Part shown: positions 21,722-29,952 of the stretch, in pieces
How positions within the stretch are numbered: the first letter of the stretch is position 1
How the letters are laid out: each line of letters begins with the position of its first letter
The notes under the pieces: model-generated
What the model saw: only the letters and a program-made list of their open reading frames with translations
Told to the model about the DNA's origin: nothing
The model's database searches: none
Assembly (NCBI RefSeq): GCF_019711635.1
Contig: NZ_JAIGNT010000014.1
Coordinates: 1-64,000, forward strand
Reading direction: 5' to 3'
From: Qipengyuania huizhouensis
GTDB taxonomy: Bacteria; Pseudomonadota; Alphaproteobacteria; Sphingomonadales; Sphingomonadaceae
DNA length: 64,000 bases
Translations under genes and position numbers: made by a program

Positions 21722-21749
21722 AGCGATCCCAGCTTTCGCTGGGATGACG
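21722..21749 (-). repeat. Palindromic repeat, right copy of the GIY-YIG element
   Basis: Exact reverse complement of 21379-21406, starting five bases after the nuclease stop codon. Its hairpin reads ATCCCAGC-TTTC-GCTGGGAT on the plus strand and could also act as a transcript end, though no T-run follows. Confidence 0.9.
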
Positions 21750-21782
21750 ATAAAGGGTCAGGCGTCGTAATCGGACACCTCG

Positions 21783-23363
21783 TCAACCTAACCCCGCCAC
21801 CTTCAACAGCCCCTCCGTACTCGCATCGAACTCCTCGCCACCCTGTTCGATCGCTTTCGCCATCTGCTTGCCCAGTTCGACGCCGAACTGGTCGAAGGGA
21901 TTGATCCCCATCAGCACGGCATTGGCGAAGGTGCGGTGTTCGTGGAAGGCGATCAGCGCGCCCAGCGTGGCGGCATCGAGATCGTCGCACAGGATCGTGG
22001 CCGAGGGGCGATCGCCGGGATAATTGCGCGCCGGGTCAGAGCCCTTCTTGCCCGCCATCAGCGCCGCTCCTTGCGCGAAGCAGTTCATCAGCAGGATGCG
22101 ATGATGCGCCGGGTCCAGAGCGTCGCCCGGGGCGATGCTGGCGATGAAATCGACCGGGATCAGGTGCGTGCCCTGATGCAAGAGCTGGAACACGGCATGC
22201 TGCGCATCGGTTCCCACCCCGCCCCATGTGACGGGCGCGGTCGGGCCGTCGACCGGCTGCATGTCCGCAGTCACGCGTTTGCCGTTGCTCTCCATCTCCA
22301 GCTGCTGGAGATAGTCCGGAAACAGACCCAACCGCTCATCATAGGCGAAAACGGCGCGCGTCTGGCAACCGCGCACCCGGGTGTAGTAGAGATCGGCGAA
22401 GGCCGCGCGCAGGACGAGGTTTTCGGCCACCTCCGCGTCGCGGAAATGGGCATCGACCGCTGCTGCCCCGGCCAGCATTTCGCGGAAATCGTCCATCCCC
22501 ACGGCCATGGCGATGGGAAAGCCGATGCTGGACCAGATCGAATAGCGCCCGCCGACGCTTTCCTGGAACGGCAGGATGCGCGTCTCGTCGACGCCCCATT
22601 CCACCGCGCCTTCGGGATTGGCGGTCAGCGCCACCACCCGGCCACCCGGATCGGATACGCCGTTGTCGGCCAGCCATTTGAGCGCGCTCTGGGCATTGGT
22701 CATCGTCTCGATGGTGGTGAAGGTCTTGCTCGCCACCGCGATCAGCGTCTTGGCCGGATCGCATTTCGCAAAGGCCGCTTCCAGCGCCACGCCATCGATA
22801 TTCGAGACGACATGGACATCGCAGCGGGCAAAGTCACGGCTCAGCGCGTCCACGCCCAGCGCGGGCCCCAGCGCGCTGCCGCCGATGCCGATATGGATGA
22901 GATGCTCGATCTCGCCGAGGGCCCCTTGGTGGATCGCCTCGACCAGCATGCCCATGCGGTCGATCAGCGCGGCGGCTTCTTCCGCCTTCGCCTCGTCGCC
23001 CACCCCGCGCAGGGTGGCGTGGTCGGCGGCGCGGCCTTCGGTCGGATTCACCACCTCGCCCGCGAACAGCTTGCGGCGCTGGCCCGCAAAGTCCATCGCC
23101 TCGGCCAGTTCGGCGAATTTCGCCAGAACCGCGCGGTCGAGATGGGTCTTCGACCAGTCGAACAGTATGCCGCCCGGTGCCATCAGGTCCTCTGCGGTAT
23201 CGCCGGCCAGTTCGATCCTGCCCGAAAGCATCGCCACACGCTCCGCCCCGCCCGGCTCGTCCACACCCTCGCCGCCATCGCGTTCGGCGCTGAACAATTC
23301 GAGCAGGGTAGGCTGCGGCAGGCTGGCGAGATCGGTCCAGATAGCGGCGGCAGATTTGGTCAT
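21783..23363 (-). CDS. pgi: Glucose-6-phosphate isomerase
   Basis: Interconverts glucose-6-phosphate and fructose-6-phosphate. 526 residues from MTKSAAAIWTDLASL. Family signatures are IGIGGSALGP, the first PGI block VASKTFTTIETMTNAQSA, GGRYSIWSSIGFP and the catalytic histidine in LLHQGTHLIPVDF; the C-terminal lysine lies in NPFDQFGVELGK. A much longer upstream frame exists but runs into the divergent lepB gene, so 23363 is the start. Confidence 0.96.
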   Translation of the reverse strand: MTKSAAAIWTDLASLPQPTLLELFSAERDGGEGVDEPGGAERVAMLSGRIELAGDTAEDLMAPGGILFDWSKTHLDRAVLAKFAELAEAMDFAGQRRKLFAGEVVNPTEGRAADHATLRGVGDEAKAEEAAALIDRMGMLVEAIHQGALGEIEHLIHIGIGGSALGPALGVDALSRDFARCDVHVVSNIDGVALEAAFAKCDPAKTLIAVASKTFTTIETMTNAQSALKWLADNGVSDPGGRVVALTANPEGAVEWGVDETRILPFQESVGGRYSIWSSIGFPIAMAVGMDDFREMLAGAAAVDAHFRDAEVAENLVLRAAFADLYYTRVRGCQTRAVFAYDERLGLFPDYLQQLEMESNGKRVTADMQPVDGPTAPVTWGGVGTDAQHAVFQLLHQGTHLIPVDFIASIAPGDALDPAHHRILLMNCFAQGAALMAGKKGSDPARNYPGDRPSATILCDDLDAATLGALIAFHEHRTFANAVLMGINPFDQFGVELGKQMAKAIEQGGEEFDASTEGLLKVAGLG

Positions 23364-23415
23364 GGCGGGCAAAAATCCTTTGATGGTCGCGCCTGTGCGA
23401 CTAGGGCTTTCGGCG

Positions 23416-24267
23416 ATGAATGAGAACCCCCGCCATATACAGCCGGATGCCGATATCGATCCGGCAGAAACCGCCGCAACCGACACGCCGCAGGAAGAGC
23501 AGGAAAGCTGGGGAGATTTCCTCAAGTTCGTCCTGAAGCTGGTGGCCGTGGTGCTGATCTTCCGCAGCTTCATCTTCTCGCCCTTCACCATTCCCAGCGA
23601 AAGCATGCTGCCCGGCCTGCGCAACGGCGATTATCTCGTCGCGGCGAAATGGCCCTATGGCTATTCCAGCCTCTCTTTGCCGTTCGAGGCTCCGCTGATC
23701 CCAGGACGCATCTTCGCCGACCTGCCCGAGCGCGGCGACGTGGTGATCTTCAAGCATCCGGTCGACGGCACCGACTATGTGAAACGCGCGATCGGCCTGC
23801 CGGGTGATACGGTCGCCGTGCGGCGCGGAACGGTCTATCTCAACGGCGACCCCCTGCCGCAGGAACGCGGCGGATTCGTCGACATCCCGATGAGCGCCAA
23901 CACCCAGTGCCGCACGGATGGCGGAATTATCGTGGGCGAAAGCACCTGTCGCTATCGCCAGGTCATCGAGACTCTGCCCTCCGGTAAAAGCTATGCCACG
24001 ATCGATTTCGGGCGCTCCATGCAGGACGATTTCGAGCCGATCGTGGTGCCGCAGGGCAAGATCTTCGTGATGGGCGATAACCGCGACAATTCGCTCGACA
24101 GCCGCTTCCCGGCCACACCCGGTGGGGGCGTGGGGCTTGTCGATGCGGACCTGCTGGTGGCGCGCGCCAGCATGGTACTGTGGTCGACCGATGGCAGCGC
24201 CGAATGGCTGCTGCCCTGGACGTGGTTCACCGCGGCCCGCTGGGACCGGATCGGCAGCGACATATGA
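23416..24267 (+). CDS. lepB: Signal peptidase I
   Basis: Membrane-bound Ser/Lys-dyad protease removing Sec signal peptides. 283 residues with one N-terminal transmembrane segment (FVLKLVAVVLIFRSFIF near 36-52). The nucleophile serine is in PSESMLPGL, the general-base lysine in GTDYVKRAIGLPGD, and GDNRDNSLDSR is the box E signature. The ATG at 23416 follows the divergent pgi start by 52 bases. Stop and next start overlap (ATGA), opening the lepB-rnc-era operon. Confidence 0.97.
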   Translation: MNENPRHIQPDADIDPAETAATDTPQEEQESWGDFLKFVLKLVAVVLIFRSFIFSPFTIPSESMLPGLRNGDYLVAAKWPYGYSSLSLPFEAPLIPGRIFADLPERGDVVIFKHPVDGTDYVKRAIGLPGDTVAVRRGTVYLNGDPLPQERGGFVDIPMSANTQCRTDGGIIVGESTCRYRQVIETLPSGKSYATIDFGRSMQDDFEPIVVPQGKIFVMGDNRDNSLDSRFPATPGGGVGLVDADLLVARASMVLWSTDGSAEWLLPWTWFTAARWDRIGSDI

Positions 24268-24935
24268 AAGGCCTCAAGCCCGAAACGCGCGGCTGGCTGG
24301 AGGCGACCGGCTTCACGGTCCGCGACGATAGCCTCTGGCTGGCTGCCCTCACCCACGGCAGCATGGGGGAGAAGGACGATTACGAGCGGCTCGAATTCCT
24401 CGGCGACCGCGTGCTGGGCCTGTCCATAGCGCACTGGCTCTACGAACGGAGCGAGGCGCCCGAGGGCAAGCTCGCCCAGCGCCTCAACGCCATCGTCAGC
24501 CGCCAGATGTGCGCCACCGTGGCCCGCGGGATCGGCCTGTCCGAACATATGCGCATTTCGAAGCAGGCCCGCGCCGATGGCGGAACGGATAGCGACAATA
24601 TCCTGGGCGACGTGATGGAATCGCTGCTCGGCGCGCAGTTTCTCGACAACGGCTTCGCAGCGGCGCGCGATCTCGTTCACCAGCTCTGGCGCCCGGCGCT
24701 GGAAAGCGGCGCGGGCGAAAGCAAGCACCCCAAGAGCGCATTGCAGGAATGGGCCGCGGGTAACCGCCGCAAGCCCCCCGAATACGAAGTGGTCGACCGT
24801 TCCGGCCCCGATCACGCGGCGCAGTTCACCGTCCGGGTAAAGGTCCACAAGGTAGGCGAGGCCACCGCCACCGCCAACAGCAAGGGCGAAGCCGAAAAGG
24901 CCGCAGCCAAGGAATTCATGGAGAAGTTCGGATGA
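24264..24935 (+). CDS. rnc: Ribonuclease III
   Basis: Double-stranded-RNA endonuclease for rRNA and mRNA processing. 223 residues: catalytic RNase III domain with the signature YERLEFLGDRVLGL near residues 33-46 and the second acidic cluster LGDVMESLLGAQFLD near 104-118, then a dsRNA-binding domain with PKSALQEWAAG and GEAEKAAAKEFME. Overlaps lepB upstream and era downstream by four bases each. Confidence 0.97.
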   Translation: MKGLKPETRGWLEATGFTVRDDSLWLAALTHGSMGEKDDYERLEFLGDRVLGLSIAHWLYERSEAPEGKLAQRLNAIVSRQMCATVARGIGLSEHMRISKQARADGGTDSDNILGDVMESLLGAQFLDNGFAAARDLVHQLWRPALESGAGESKHPKSALQEWAAGNRRKPPEYEVVDRSGPDHAAQFTVRVKVHKVGEATATANSKGEAEKAAAKEFMEKFG

Positions 24936-25852
24936 CCCTTCGACAGGCTCAGGGTGAGCGGGAATCGCGCTGCGGCCTCGTGGCCGTGATCGGCGCGCCC
25001 AATGCGGGCAAGTCCACGCTGGTGAACCAGCTGGTCGGCCAGAAGGTCGCGATCACATCGGCCAAGGCGCAGACCACCCGTGCCCGCATGCTGGGCATTG
25101 CCCTGCACGGCGATACGCAGATGATCCTCGTCGACACGCCCGGCATCTTCGCGCCCAAGCGCCGGCTCGACCGCGCGATGGTCAGCGCCGCATGGGAAGG
25201 CGCGGAAAGTGCCGATGCGGTGCTGCTGCTGGTCGATCCGATCAAGCAGCGGCGGCACGAACTGGAGCCTCTGGTGGAGGCCCTGAAGGACCGGCCCGAA
25301 CGCAAGATCCTCGTGCTCAACAAGGTCGACGTGGCGAAGAAGGAGCCTTTGCTCGCACTGGCGCAGGAGCTGGGCGAGAAGGTCGAATTTTCCGAAGTTT
25401 ATTTCGTCTCCGCGCTCACCGGCGACGGCGTGCCCGAGATGAAGCAGGCGCTTGCCGAGCTGATGCCCGAAGGTCCGTGGATGTATCCCGAAGACCAGGT
25501 CTCCGACGCCAGCGAACGGCTGCTGGCCGCAGAGATCACCCGCGAGCAGCTCTACCAGCAATTGCACGAGGAACTGCCCTACGACAGCGCCGTGAGGCCG
25601 GAGAAATACATCCAGCGCAAGGACGGCAGCGTCGAGATCCACCAGCAGATCGTCGTGATGCGCGACAACCAGCGCGCCATCGTGCTCGGCAAGGGCGGTA
25701 GCCGCATCAAGGCCATCGGCCAGGCCGCGCGCGAGGAGCTGAGCGAACTATTGGGCCAGAAGGTCCACCTCTTCCTCCACGTCAAGACCGACGAGCGCTG
25801 GAGCGAAGACAAGGAAATGTTCGAGGAAATGGGCCTCGACTGGACACGTTGA
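24932..25852 (+). CDS. era: GTPase Era
   Basis: Essential GTPase in 30S ribosome maturation, 306 residues. G1 is GAPNAGKST near residues 20-28, G3 is VDTPGIF, G4 is LNKVD and G5 SALTGD; the KH RNA-binding domain contains LGKGGSRIKAIGQAAREEL. The start ATG overlaps the rnc stop. Residues 2-10 (TLRQAQGER) are encoded entirely by a palindromic repeat at 24936-24961, so the N-terminus differs from what the family normally carries just before CGLVAVIG. Confidence 0.96.
   Translation: MTLRQAQGERESRCGLVAVIGAPNAGKSTLVNQLVGQKVAITSAKAQTTRARMLGIALHGDTQMILVDTPGIFAPKRRLDRAMVSAAWEGAESADAVLLLVDPIKQRRHELEPLVEALKDRPERKILVLNKVDVAKKEPLLALAQELGEKVEFSEVYFVSALTGDGVPEMKQALAELMPEGPWMYPEDQVSDASERLLAAEITREQLYQQLHEELPYDSAVRPEKYIQRKDGSVEIHQQIVVMRDNQRAIVLGKGGSRIKAIGQAAREELSELLGQKVHLFLHVKTDERWSEDKEMFEEMGLDWTR
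24936..24961 (+). repeat. REP-like palindrome, copy A (inside era)
   Basis: Hairpin ACCCT-TCGACAGGCTC-AGGGT followed by GAGCGG. It matches the copy at 33332-33357 (reverse orientation) at 23 of 26 positions. It lies immediately after the era start codon and is translated. Confidence 0.85.
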
Positions 25853-25865
25853 GGCTTTAGCGGCG

Positions 25866-27119
25866 ATGGGTTGGTCAGACACCCTGAGCCATCTTGGCGC
25901 GGCACTTGCCGTCGGTCTGATGATCGGTCTGGAACGTGGCTGGAAGCTGCGCGGAGCCCAGGATGGCCAGCGAGTTGCGGGTATCCGGACCTTTACCCTG
26001 CTTGCAGTCACCGCCGGCCTCTCCGGTCGGCTTGCACTCTCGGGTTATGAAATCGTCGCGGGTGTGCTCGTCGCCGGAGCCGCGGCGATAGTGGCGATCG
26101 GCTATTCCCGTGCGGTTAGCGCCAACGGCCGGCCCGATGCCACATCGGCAATTGCCGCGATGGTGACTATGGGCTTCGGCTTCATTGCCGGGTCGGGCGA
26201 GGCGATGCTGGCCGTGGCAGGAGGAGCAGTGGTCACGCTACTCCTCGCGCTGCGCAACGAGGTGCATCGCTGGGTCGGGGCGTTGGACGAAGACGATATC
26301 AAGGCTTTTGCGCGCTATGCGGTCATTGCGCTCGCGGTGTTTCCATTTCTGCCCGAGGGCCGCTTCGGTCCATACGACGCCTGGGAGCCGCGCAATCTGT
26401 GGCTCGTGGTAGTCATCGTCACGGGCTTCTCCTTCGCCGGCTATGTCGCCAACCGCCTGTTCGGTGCTCGCCACGGAACGATCGCGACCGCCGTGATCGG
26501 TGGGGCCTACAGTTCGACAGCCGTCACCCATTCCTTCGCCCAGAAAATCGGTGTGGGTAACGGGGGCGGAGCAGAGAACGCAGGAATCGCCTTGGCAAGC
26601 GCAGTGATGTATCTACGGGTCGTCGTGCTTGTCGCGGTCCTCGCGACGAGCCTTCTCCCCCATTTCGTGATCGTCGTCGCACCAGCGCTGATCGTCGGCT
26701 TTGCCGCGGCCTGGTGGCTCTATCGCAAGGCTCCTTCAACGACCGGCCCCGCACCGCCGGGCAATCCCATCGCATTGGTGCCGGCGCTCACCTTCGTAAT
26801 TTTCGTGGCGACCGCCGCCGTCGCGGCGCGCTGGGCGCAGGGCGAATTCGGGGAGCAGGGCATCGCCGTGCTCCTGCTGCTGATGGGCAGCATGGACGTC
26901 GATGCGGCAATCGTTACCGCAGGCGGGCTGGAACCGGGCACAATCGCACCCGGCCTCGCAGCACTGGCCATCGCGGGCACGATCCTCGCTAATATGGCTG
27001 TCAAACTGGGCGTGACGCTCGCCTATGGGAAGCGCGAGGCCCGCCCGGCCGCCTTGGCGCTAGGAGCCAGCATGGTGGCTTTGGCAGCGAGCGTCGTGAT
27101 TGGCTACGCCCGGCTCTAA
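25866..27119 (+). CDS. MgtC/DUF4010-family membrane protein
   Basis: A 417-residue polytopic inner-membrane protein. Residues about 5-130 resemble the MgtC/SapB N-terminal domain (AVGLMIGLERGWKLR, VAGIRTFTLLAV), and the remainder is the DUF4010 domain (GGAYSSTAVTHSFA, MGSMDVDAAIV). Roughly a dozen hydrophobic segments are visible. Function in ion or pH homeostasis is suggested by MgtC only; transport has not been established for this family. It starts 13 bases after era and may be the last gene of that operon. Confidence 0.82.
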   Translation: MGWSDTLSHLGAALAVGLMIGLERGWKLRGAQDGQRVAGIRTFTLLAVTAGLSGRLALSGYEIVAGVLVAGAAAIVAIGYSRAVSANGRPDATSAIAAMVTMGFGFIAGSGEAMLAVAGGAVVTLLLALRNEVHRWVGALDEDDIKAFARYAVIALAVFPFLPEGRFGPYDAWEPRNLWLVVVIVTGFSFAGYVANRLFGARHGTIATAVIGGAYSSTAVTHSFAQKIGVGNGGGAENAGIALASAVMYLRVVVLVAVLATSLLPHFVIVVAPALIVGFAAAWWLYRKAPSTTGPAPPGNPIALVPALTFVIFVATAAVAARWAQGEFGEQGIAVLLLLMGSMDVDAAIVTAGGLEPGTIAPGLAALAIAGTILANMAVKLGVTLAYGKREARPAALALGASMVALAASVVIGYARL

Positions 27120-27128
27120 CCCCGCCAC

Positions 27129-27311
27129 TTACCGCTTCTTCATAATCTCGATCTTGTTTTTCTTGGCGAAGTCCTTGGTCGATTCCTCGCTGCGGCCGAT
27201 GGCCTTGGCGATTTCCTTGAGGCCCTTGCCCTTGCCGGCCAGCGTGCGGAGTTGGCCGGCCTCTTCGGATTTCCAAGGTTGCTTGTGGCGCTCGAAACGC
27301 TCCTTCGCCAT
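27129..27311 (-). CDS. 60-residue basic protein with a Myb/GcrA-like helix-turn-helix
   Basis: A lysine-rich protein of 60 residues. The pattern W-x3-E-x3-L-x2-L ... EIAKAIGRSEES (residues 13-46) resembles the small Myb/SANT-like DNA-binding helix bundle seen in GcrA-type proteins. Its ATG overlaps the topA stop (ATGA), so it is translationally coupled to topA and ends nine bases before the convergent DUF4010 gene. Its role is unknown; DNA binding is inferred. Confidence 0.7.
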   Translation of the reverse strand: MAKERFERHKQPWKSEEAGQLRTLAGKGKGLKEIAKAIGRSEESTKDFAKKNKIEIMKKR

Positions 27312-29881
27312 CAGTCCGCGTCCTTTTTCGCCGGGGCCTTCTTCTTGGCCGGAGCTTTCTTCTTCGCAGCGGTCTTCTTCTTCGGCGCCGCCTTCTTCTT
27401 GGCCTTTTTCTTCGCCGGACCCTTGGCTGCGCGGGCATCGATGAGTTCGATGGCCTGTGCCTCGGTCACGTCTTCAGGCTTCACGTCCTTGGGGATCGTG
27501 GCATTGGTGGTGCCGTCGGTAACATAGGGGCCATAGCGCCCCGGCATCACCTTGATCTCGCCGCCGCTGGTCGGATGTTCGCCCAGCGTCTTGATCGGTT
27601 CGGCCTTGCCGCGTCCGCCGCCCTTGCGGTTGGCCGCTTCGGCCAGCAGCGAAACGGCGGCGTTCATGCCGGTGTCGAACACATCGCGGGTGCTGGTCAG
27701 CTTGGCATATTTGCCATCATGGCGAAGATAGGGGCCGTATCGGCCGATATTCGCCTCGATCTCCTTACCCGTTTCCGGATGCATGCCGACGATGCGCGGC
27801 AGGCTGAGCAGCTTGAGCGCCCATTCGAGATCGAAGTCGTCGATATCCTTTGGAATGCTGGCGCGCTTGGCATCCTTACCCTCGCCCAGTTGGATATATG
27901 GGCCGAAACGGCCCGTCTTGCGCTCGACCGGCAGGCCTGTTTCCGGATCCTCGCCCATCGCGCCATCGTTCGCGCCATCGTCCCCATCGCTGCCGGGCTT
28001 GGCGAATTGGCGGGTGAACTTGCATTCGGGATAGTTGGCACAGGCGACGAACGCACCGTAGCGGCCTCCGCGCAGCGCCAGCCGTCCGCCTTCGCGACCC
28101 TCCGTTTCGCACAGCGGACAATGGCGCGGATCCTTGCCGTCGGCGCGTTCGGGGAAAAGATAGTCGGATAGAAACTCGTCCAGCACCTCGGTTACTTCCG
28201 AAGGCTTTTTCTCCATCACCTCTTCGGTCTTGGGTTTGAAGTCGCGCCAGAAATCGGCGAGCAGCTTCTTCCATTCCTCGCGCCCATCGGAGACGGTATC
28301 GAGTTCGCCCTCCATCCCGGCGGTAAAATCGAAGGACACGTATCTTTCGAAGAACCGTTCGAGAAACGCCGTGAGAAGACGCCCCGATTCTTCTGCAAAG
28401 AAACGGTTTTTCTCCATCCGGACATAGTTTCGATCGCGCAGGGTCTGGAGGGTGGAGGCATAGGTCGATGGACGACCGATGCCGAGTTCCTCCAGCCGTT
28501 TCACAAGGCTGGCCTCGCTGAAACGCGGCGGCGGCTGGGTGAAATGCTGGTTCGCCTCGACCGATTTCTTGAGCGGGCTGTCGCCCTTGCTCACATTCGG
28601 CAGCAGACCGTCCTCGTCATCTTCCGAGGGTTCGTCCCGGCCTTCCTGATAGACCGCGAAATAGCCCGGGAATTTCACCACCTGACCAGTCGCGCGCAGC
28701 TCGTGCTTGCCCGTGCCGTCGCGAAGGGTGATCGTGGTGCGTTCGAGATTGGCGGAAGCCATCTGGCTGGCCATCGCACGTTTGAAGATAAGGTCGTAGA
28801 GCTTGCCCTCATCCCCCGATCCCGCGCGGTCGCGTTTGAAATCAGTCGGACGGATTGCCTCGTGGGCCTCCTGCGCGTTTTTCGCCTTGGTGGCGTAGAA
28901 CCGCGGCTTGTCGGGAAGGTAATAGGCATCGTAGCGATCTGCGATTGCCTTGCGGCAGGCATCGATCGCGCTGCCGTCCATCTGCACGCCGTCGGTACGC
29001 ATGTAGGTTATGTGTCCGGCCTCGTAGAGCGACTGCGCCAGACGCATCGTGTGGCTGGCCGAATAGCCGAGCTTGCGCGATGCTTCCTGCTGCAGGGTCG
29101 AGGTGGTGAACGGCGGCGCGGGGCTGCGTTTCAGCGGCTTGGTTTCGATCTCCTCGACGATGAAGCGCGAATCCTCGACCGCCTTCTTCGCCGCCTTGGC
29201 GCTGCCTTCGTCGCCCAGCGTCAGCTTCTGCAGCTTCTTGCCGTCGAACTTGACCAGCCGGGCATCAAACTCGGTCCCGTCCTGCTCCAGCTTTGCAAGG
29301 ACCGACCAGTATTCGTCGGCCCGGAAATGCTCGATCTCGATCTCGCGGTCGACGATCAGGCGCAGCGCGACCGACTGCACGCGGCCCGCACTCTTCGCAC
29401 CCGGAAGGCGGCGCCAGAGTACCGGCGAGAGGGTGAAGCCATAAAGGTAGTCCAGCGCGCGGCGGGCGAGGTAGGCATCGATCAGGTCCTGGTCGAGCTC
29501 GCGCGGGGCCTTCATCGCATCGGTAACCGCTTGCTTCGTAATCGCGTTGAAAGTCACGCGGTCGACCTTCGCAGGCAGGGCCTTGCGCTTCTGCAACAGC
29601 TCGCGAACGTGCCAGCTGATCGCTTCGCCCTCGCGATCAGGGTCGGTCGCGAGAACCAGCCGGTCCGCCTTCTTGGCGTTGTCGGCGATTTCCTTGAAGC
29701 GGCTCTGCTTGTCCCGATAGAGCTCCCAGTCCATCGCGAAGTCCTCGTCCGGGCGAACGCTGCCGTCCTTGGGCGGCAGGTCGCGGACGTGACCGTATGA
29801 GGCGAGGACCTTGAAGTCCTTGCCGAGGTATTTCTCGATTGTCTTCGCCTTTGCCGGCGATTCTACGATGACCAGTTGCAT
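27311..29881 (-). CDS. topA: DNA topoisomerase I
   Basis: Type IA topoisomerase relaxing negative supercoils. 856 residues. The Toprim domain opens IVESPAKAKTIEKYL and carries ATDPDREGEAISWHV; the active-site tyrosine is in ITYMRTDGVQM. One CPLC ... CANYPEC zinc ribbon is followed by repeated GRYGPYI-type topo C-terminal repeats. The last 35 residues are almost only Lys, Ala and Pro, a histone-H1-like tail that probably adds non-specific DNA affinity. Confidence 0.97.
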   Translation of the reverse strand: MQLVIVESPAKAKTIEKYLGKDFKVLASYGHVRDLPPKDGSVRPDEDFAMDWELYRDKQSRFKEIADNAKKADRLVLATDPDREGEAISWHVRELLQKRKALPAKVDRVTFNAITKQAVTDAMKAPRELDQDLIDAYLARRALDYLYGFTLSPVLWRRLPGAKSAGRVQSVALRLIVDREIEIEHFRADEYWSVLAKLEQDGTEFDARLVKFDGKKLQKLTLGDEGSAKAAKKAVEDSRFIVEEIETKPLKRSPAPPFTTSTLQQEASRKLGYSASHTMRLAQSLYEAGHITYMRTDGVQMDGSAIDACRKAIADRYDAYYLPDKPRFYATKAKNAQEAHEAIRPTDFKRDRAGSGDEGKLYDLIFKRAMASQMASANLERTTITLRDGTGKHELRATGQVVKFPGYFAVYQEGRDEPSEDDEDGLLPNVSKGDSPLKKSVEANQHFTQPPPRFSEASLVKRLEELGIGRPSTYASTLQTLRDRNYVRMEKNRFFAEESGRLLTAFLERFFERYVSFDFTAGMEGELDTVSDGREEWKKLLADFWRDFKPKTEEVMEKKPSEVTEVLDEFLSDYLFPERADGKDPRHCPLCETEGREGGRLALRGGRYGAFVACANYPECKFTRQFAKPGSDGDDGANDGAMGEDPETGLPVERKTGRFGPYIQLGEGKDAKRASIPKDIDDFDLEWALKLLSLPRIVGMHPETGKEIEANIGRYGPYLRHDGKYAKLTSTRDVFDTGMNAAVSLLAEAANRKGGGRGKAEPIKTLGEHPTSGGEIKVMPGRYGPYVTDGTTNATIPKDVKPEDVTEAQAIELIDARAAKGPAKKKAKKKAAPKKKTAAKKKAPAKKKAPAKKDAD

Positions 29882-29952
29882 GAGGTGTGAGGCAATCCCT
29901 TACGTGTGTACGTGCGTATACGCGCGAAAATGGGGATCGGCCTCACACAGCG

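Larger units (their letters stand above)
21379..21749 (+). mobile_element. Candidate nuclease cassette: GIY-YIG gene between 28-nt inverted repeats
   Basis: A 371-base unit in which perfect 28-base inverted repeats (21379-21406 and 21722-21749) bracket one small nuclease gene (21432-21716). No target-site duplication was seen. It lies between the divergent-flank helicase and pgi genes. Mobility is inference from the architecture and from the wide occurrence of this repeat type in sphingomonads. Confidence 0.5.

Noticed and set aside
22576..23415. 280-codon N-terminal extension of signal peptidase I
   Set aside because: It is antisense to pgi; signal peptidase length and its membrane segment place the start at 23416.
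28544..29800. 418-codon frame antisense to topA
   Set aside because: Shadow frame; topA motifs cover the whole region.
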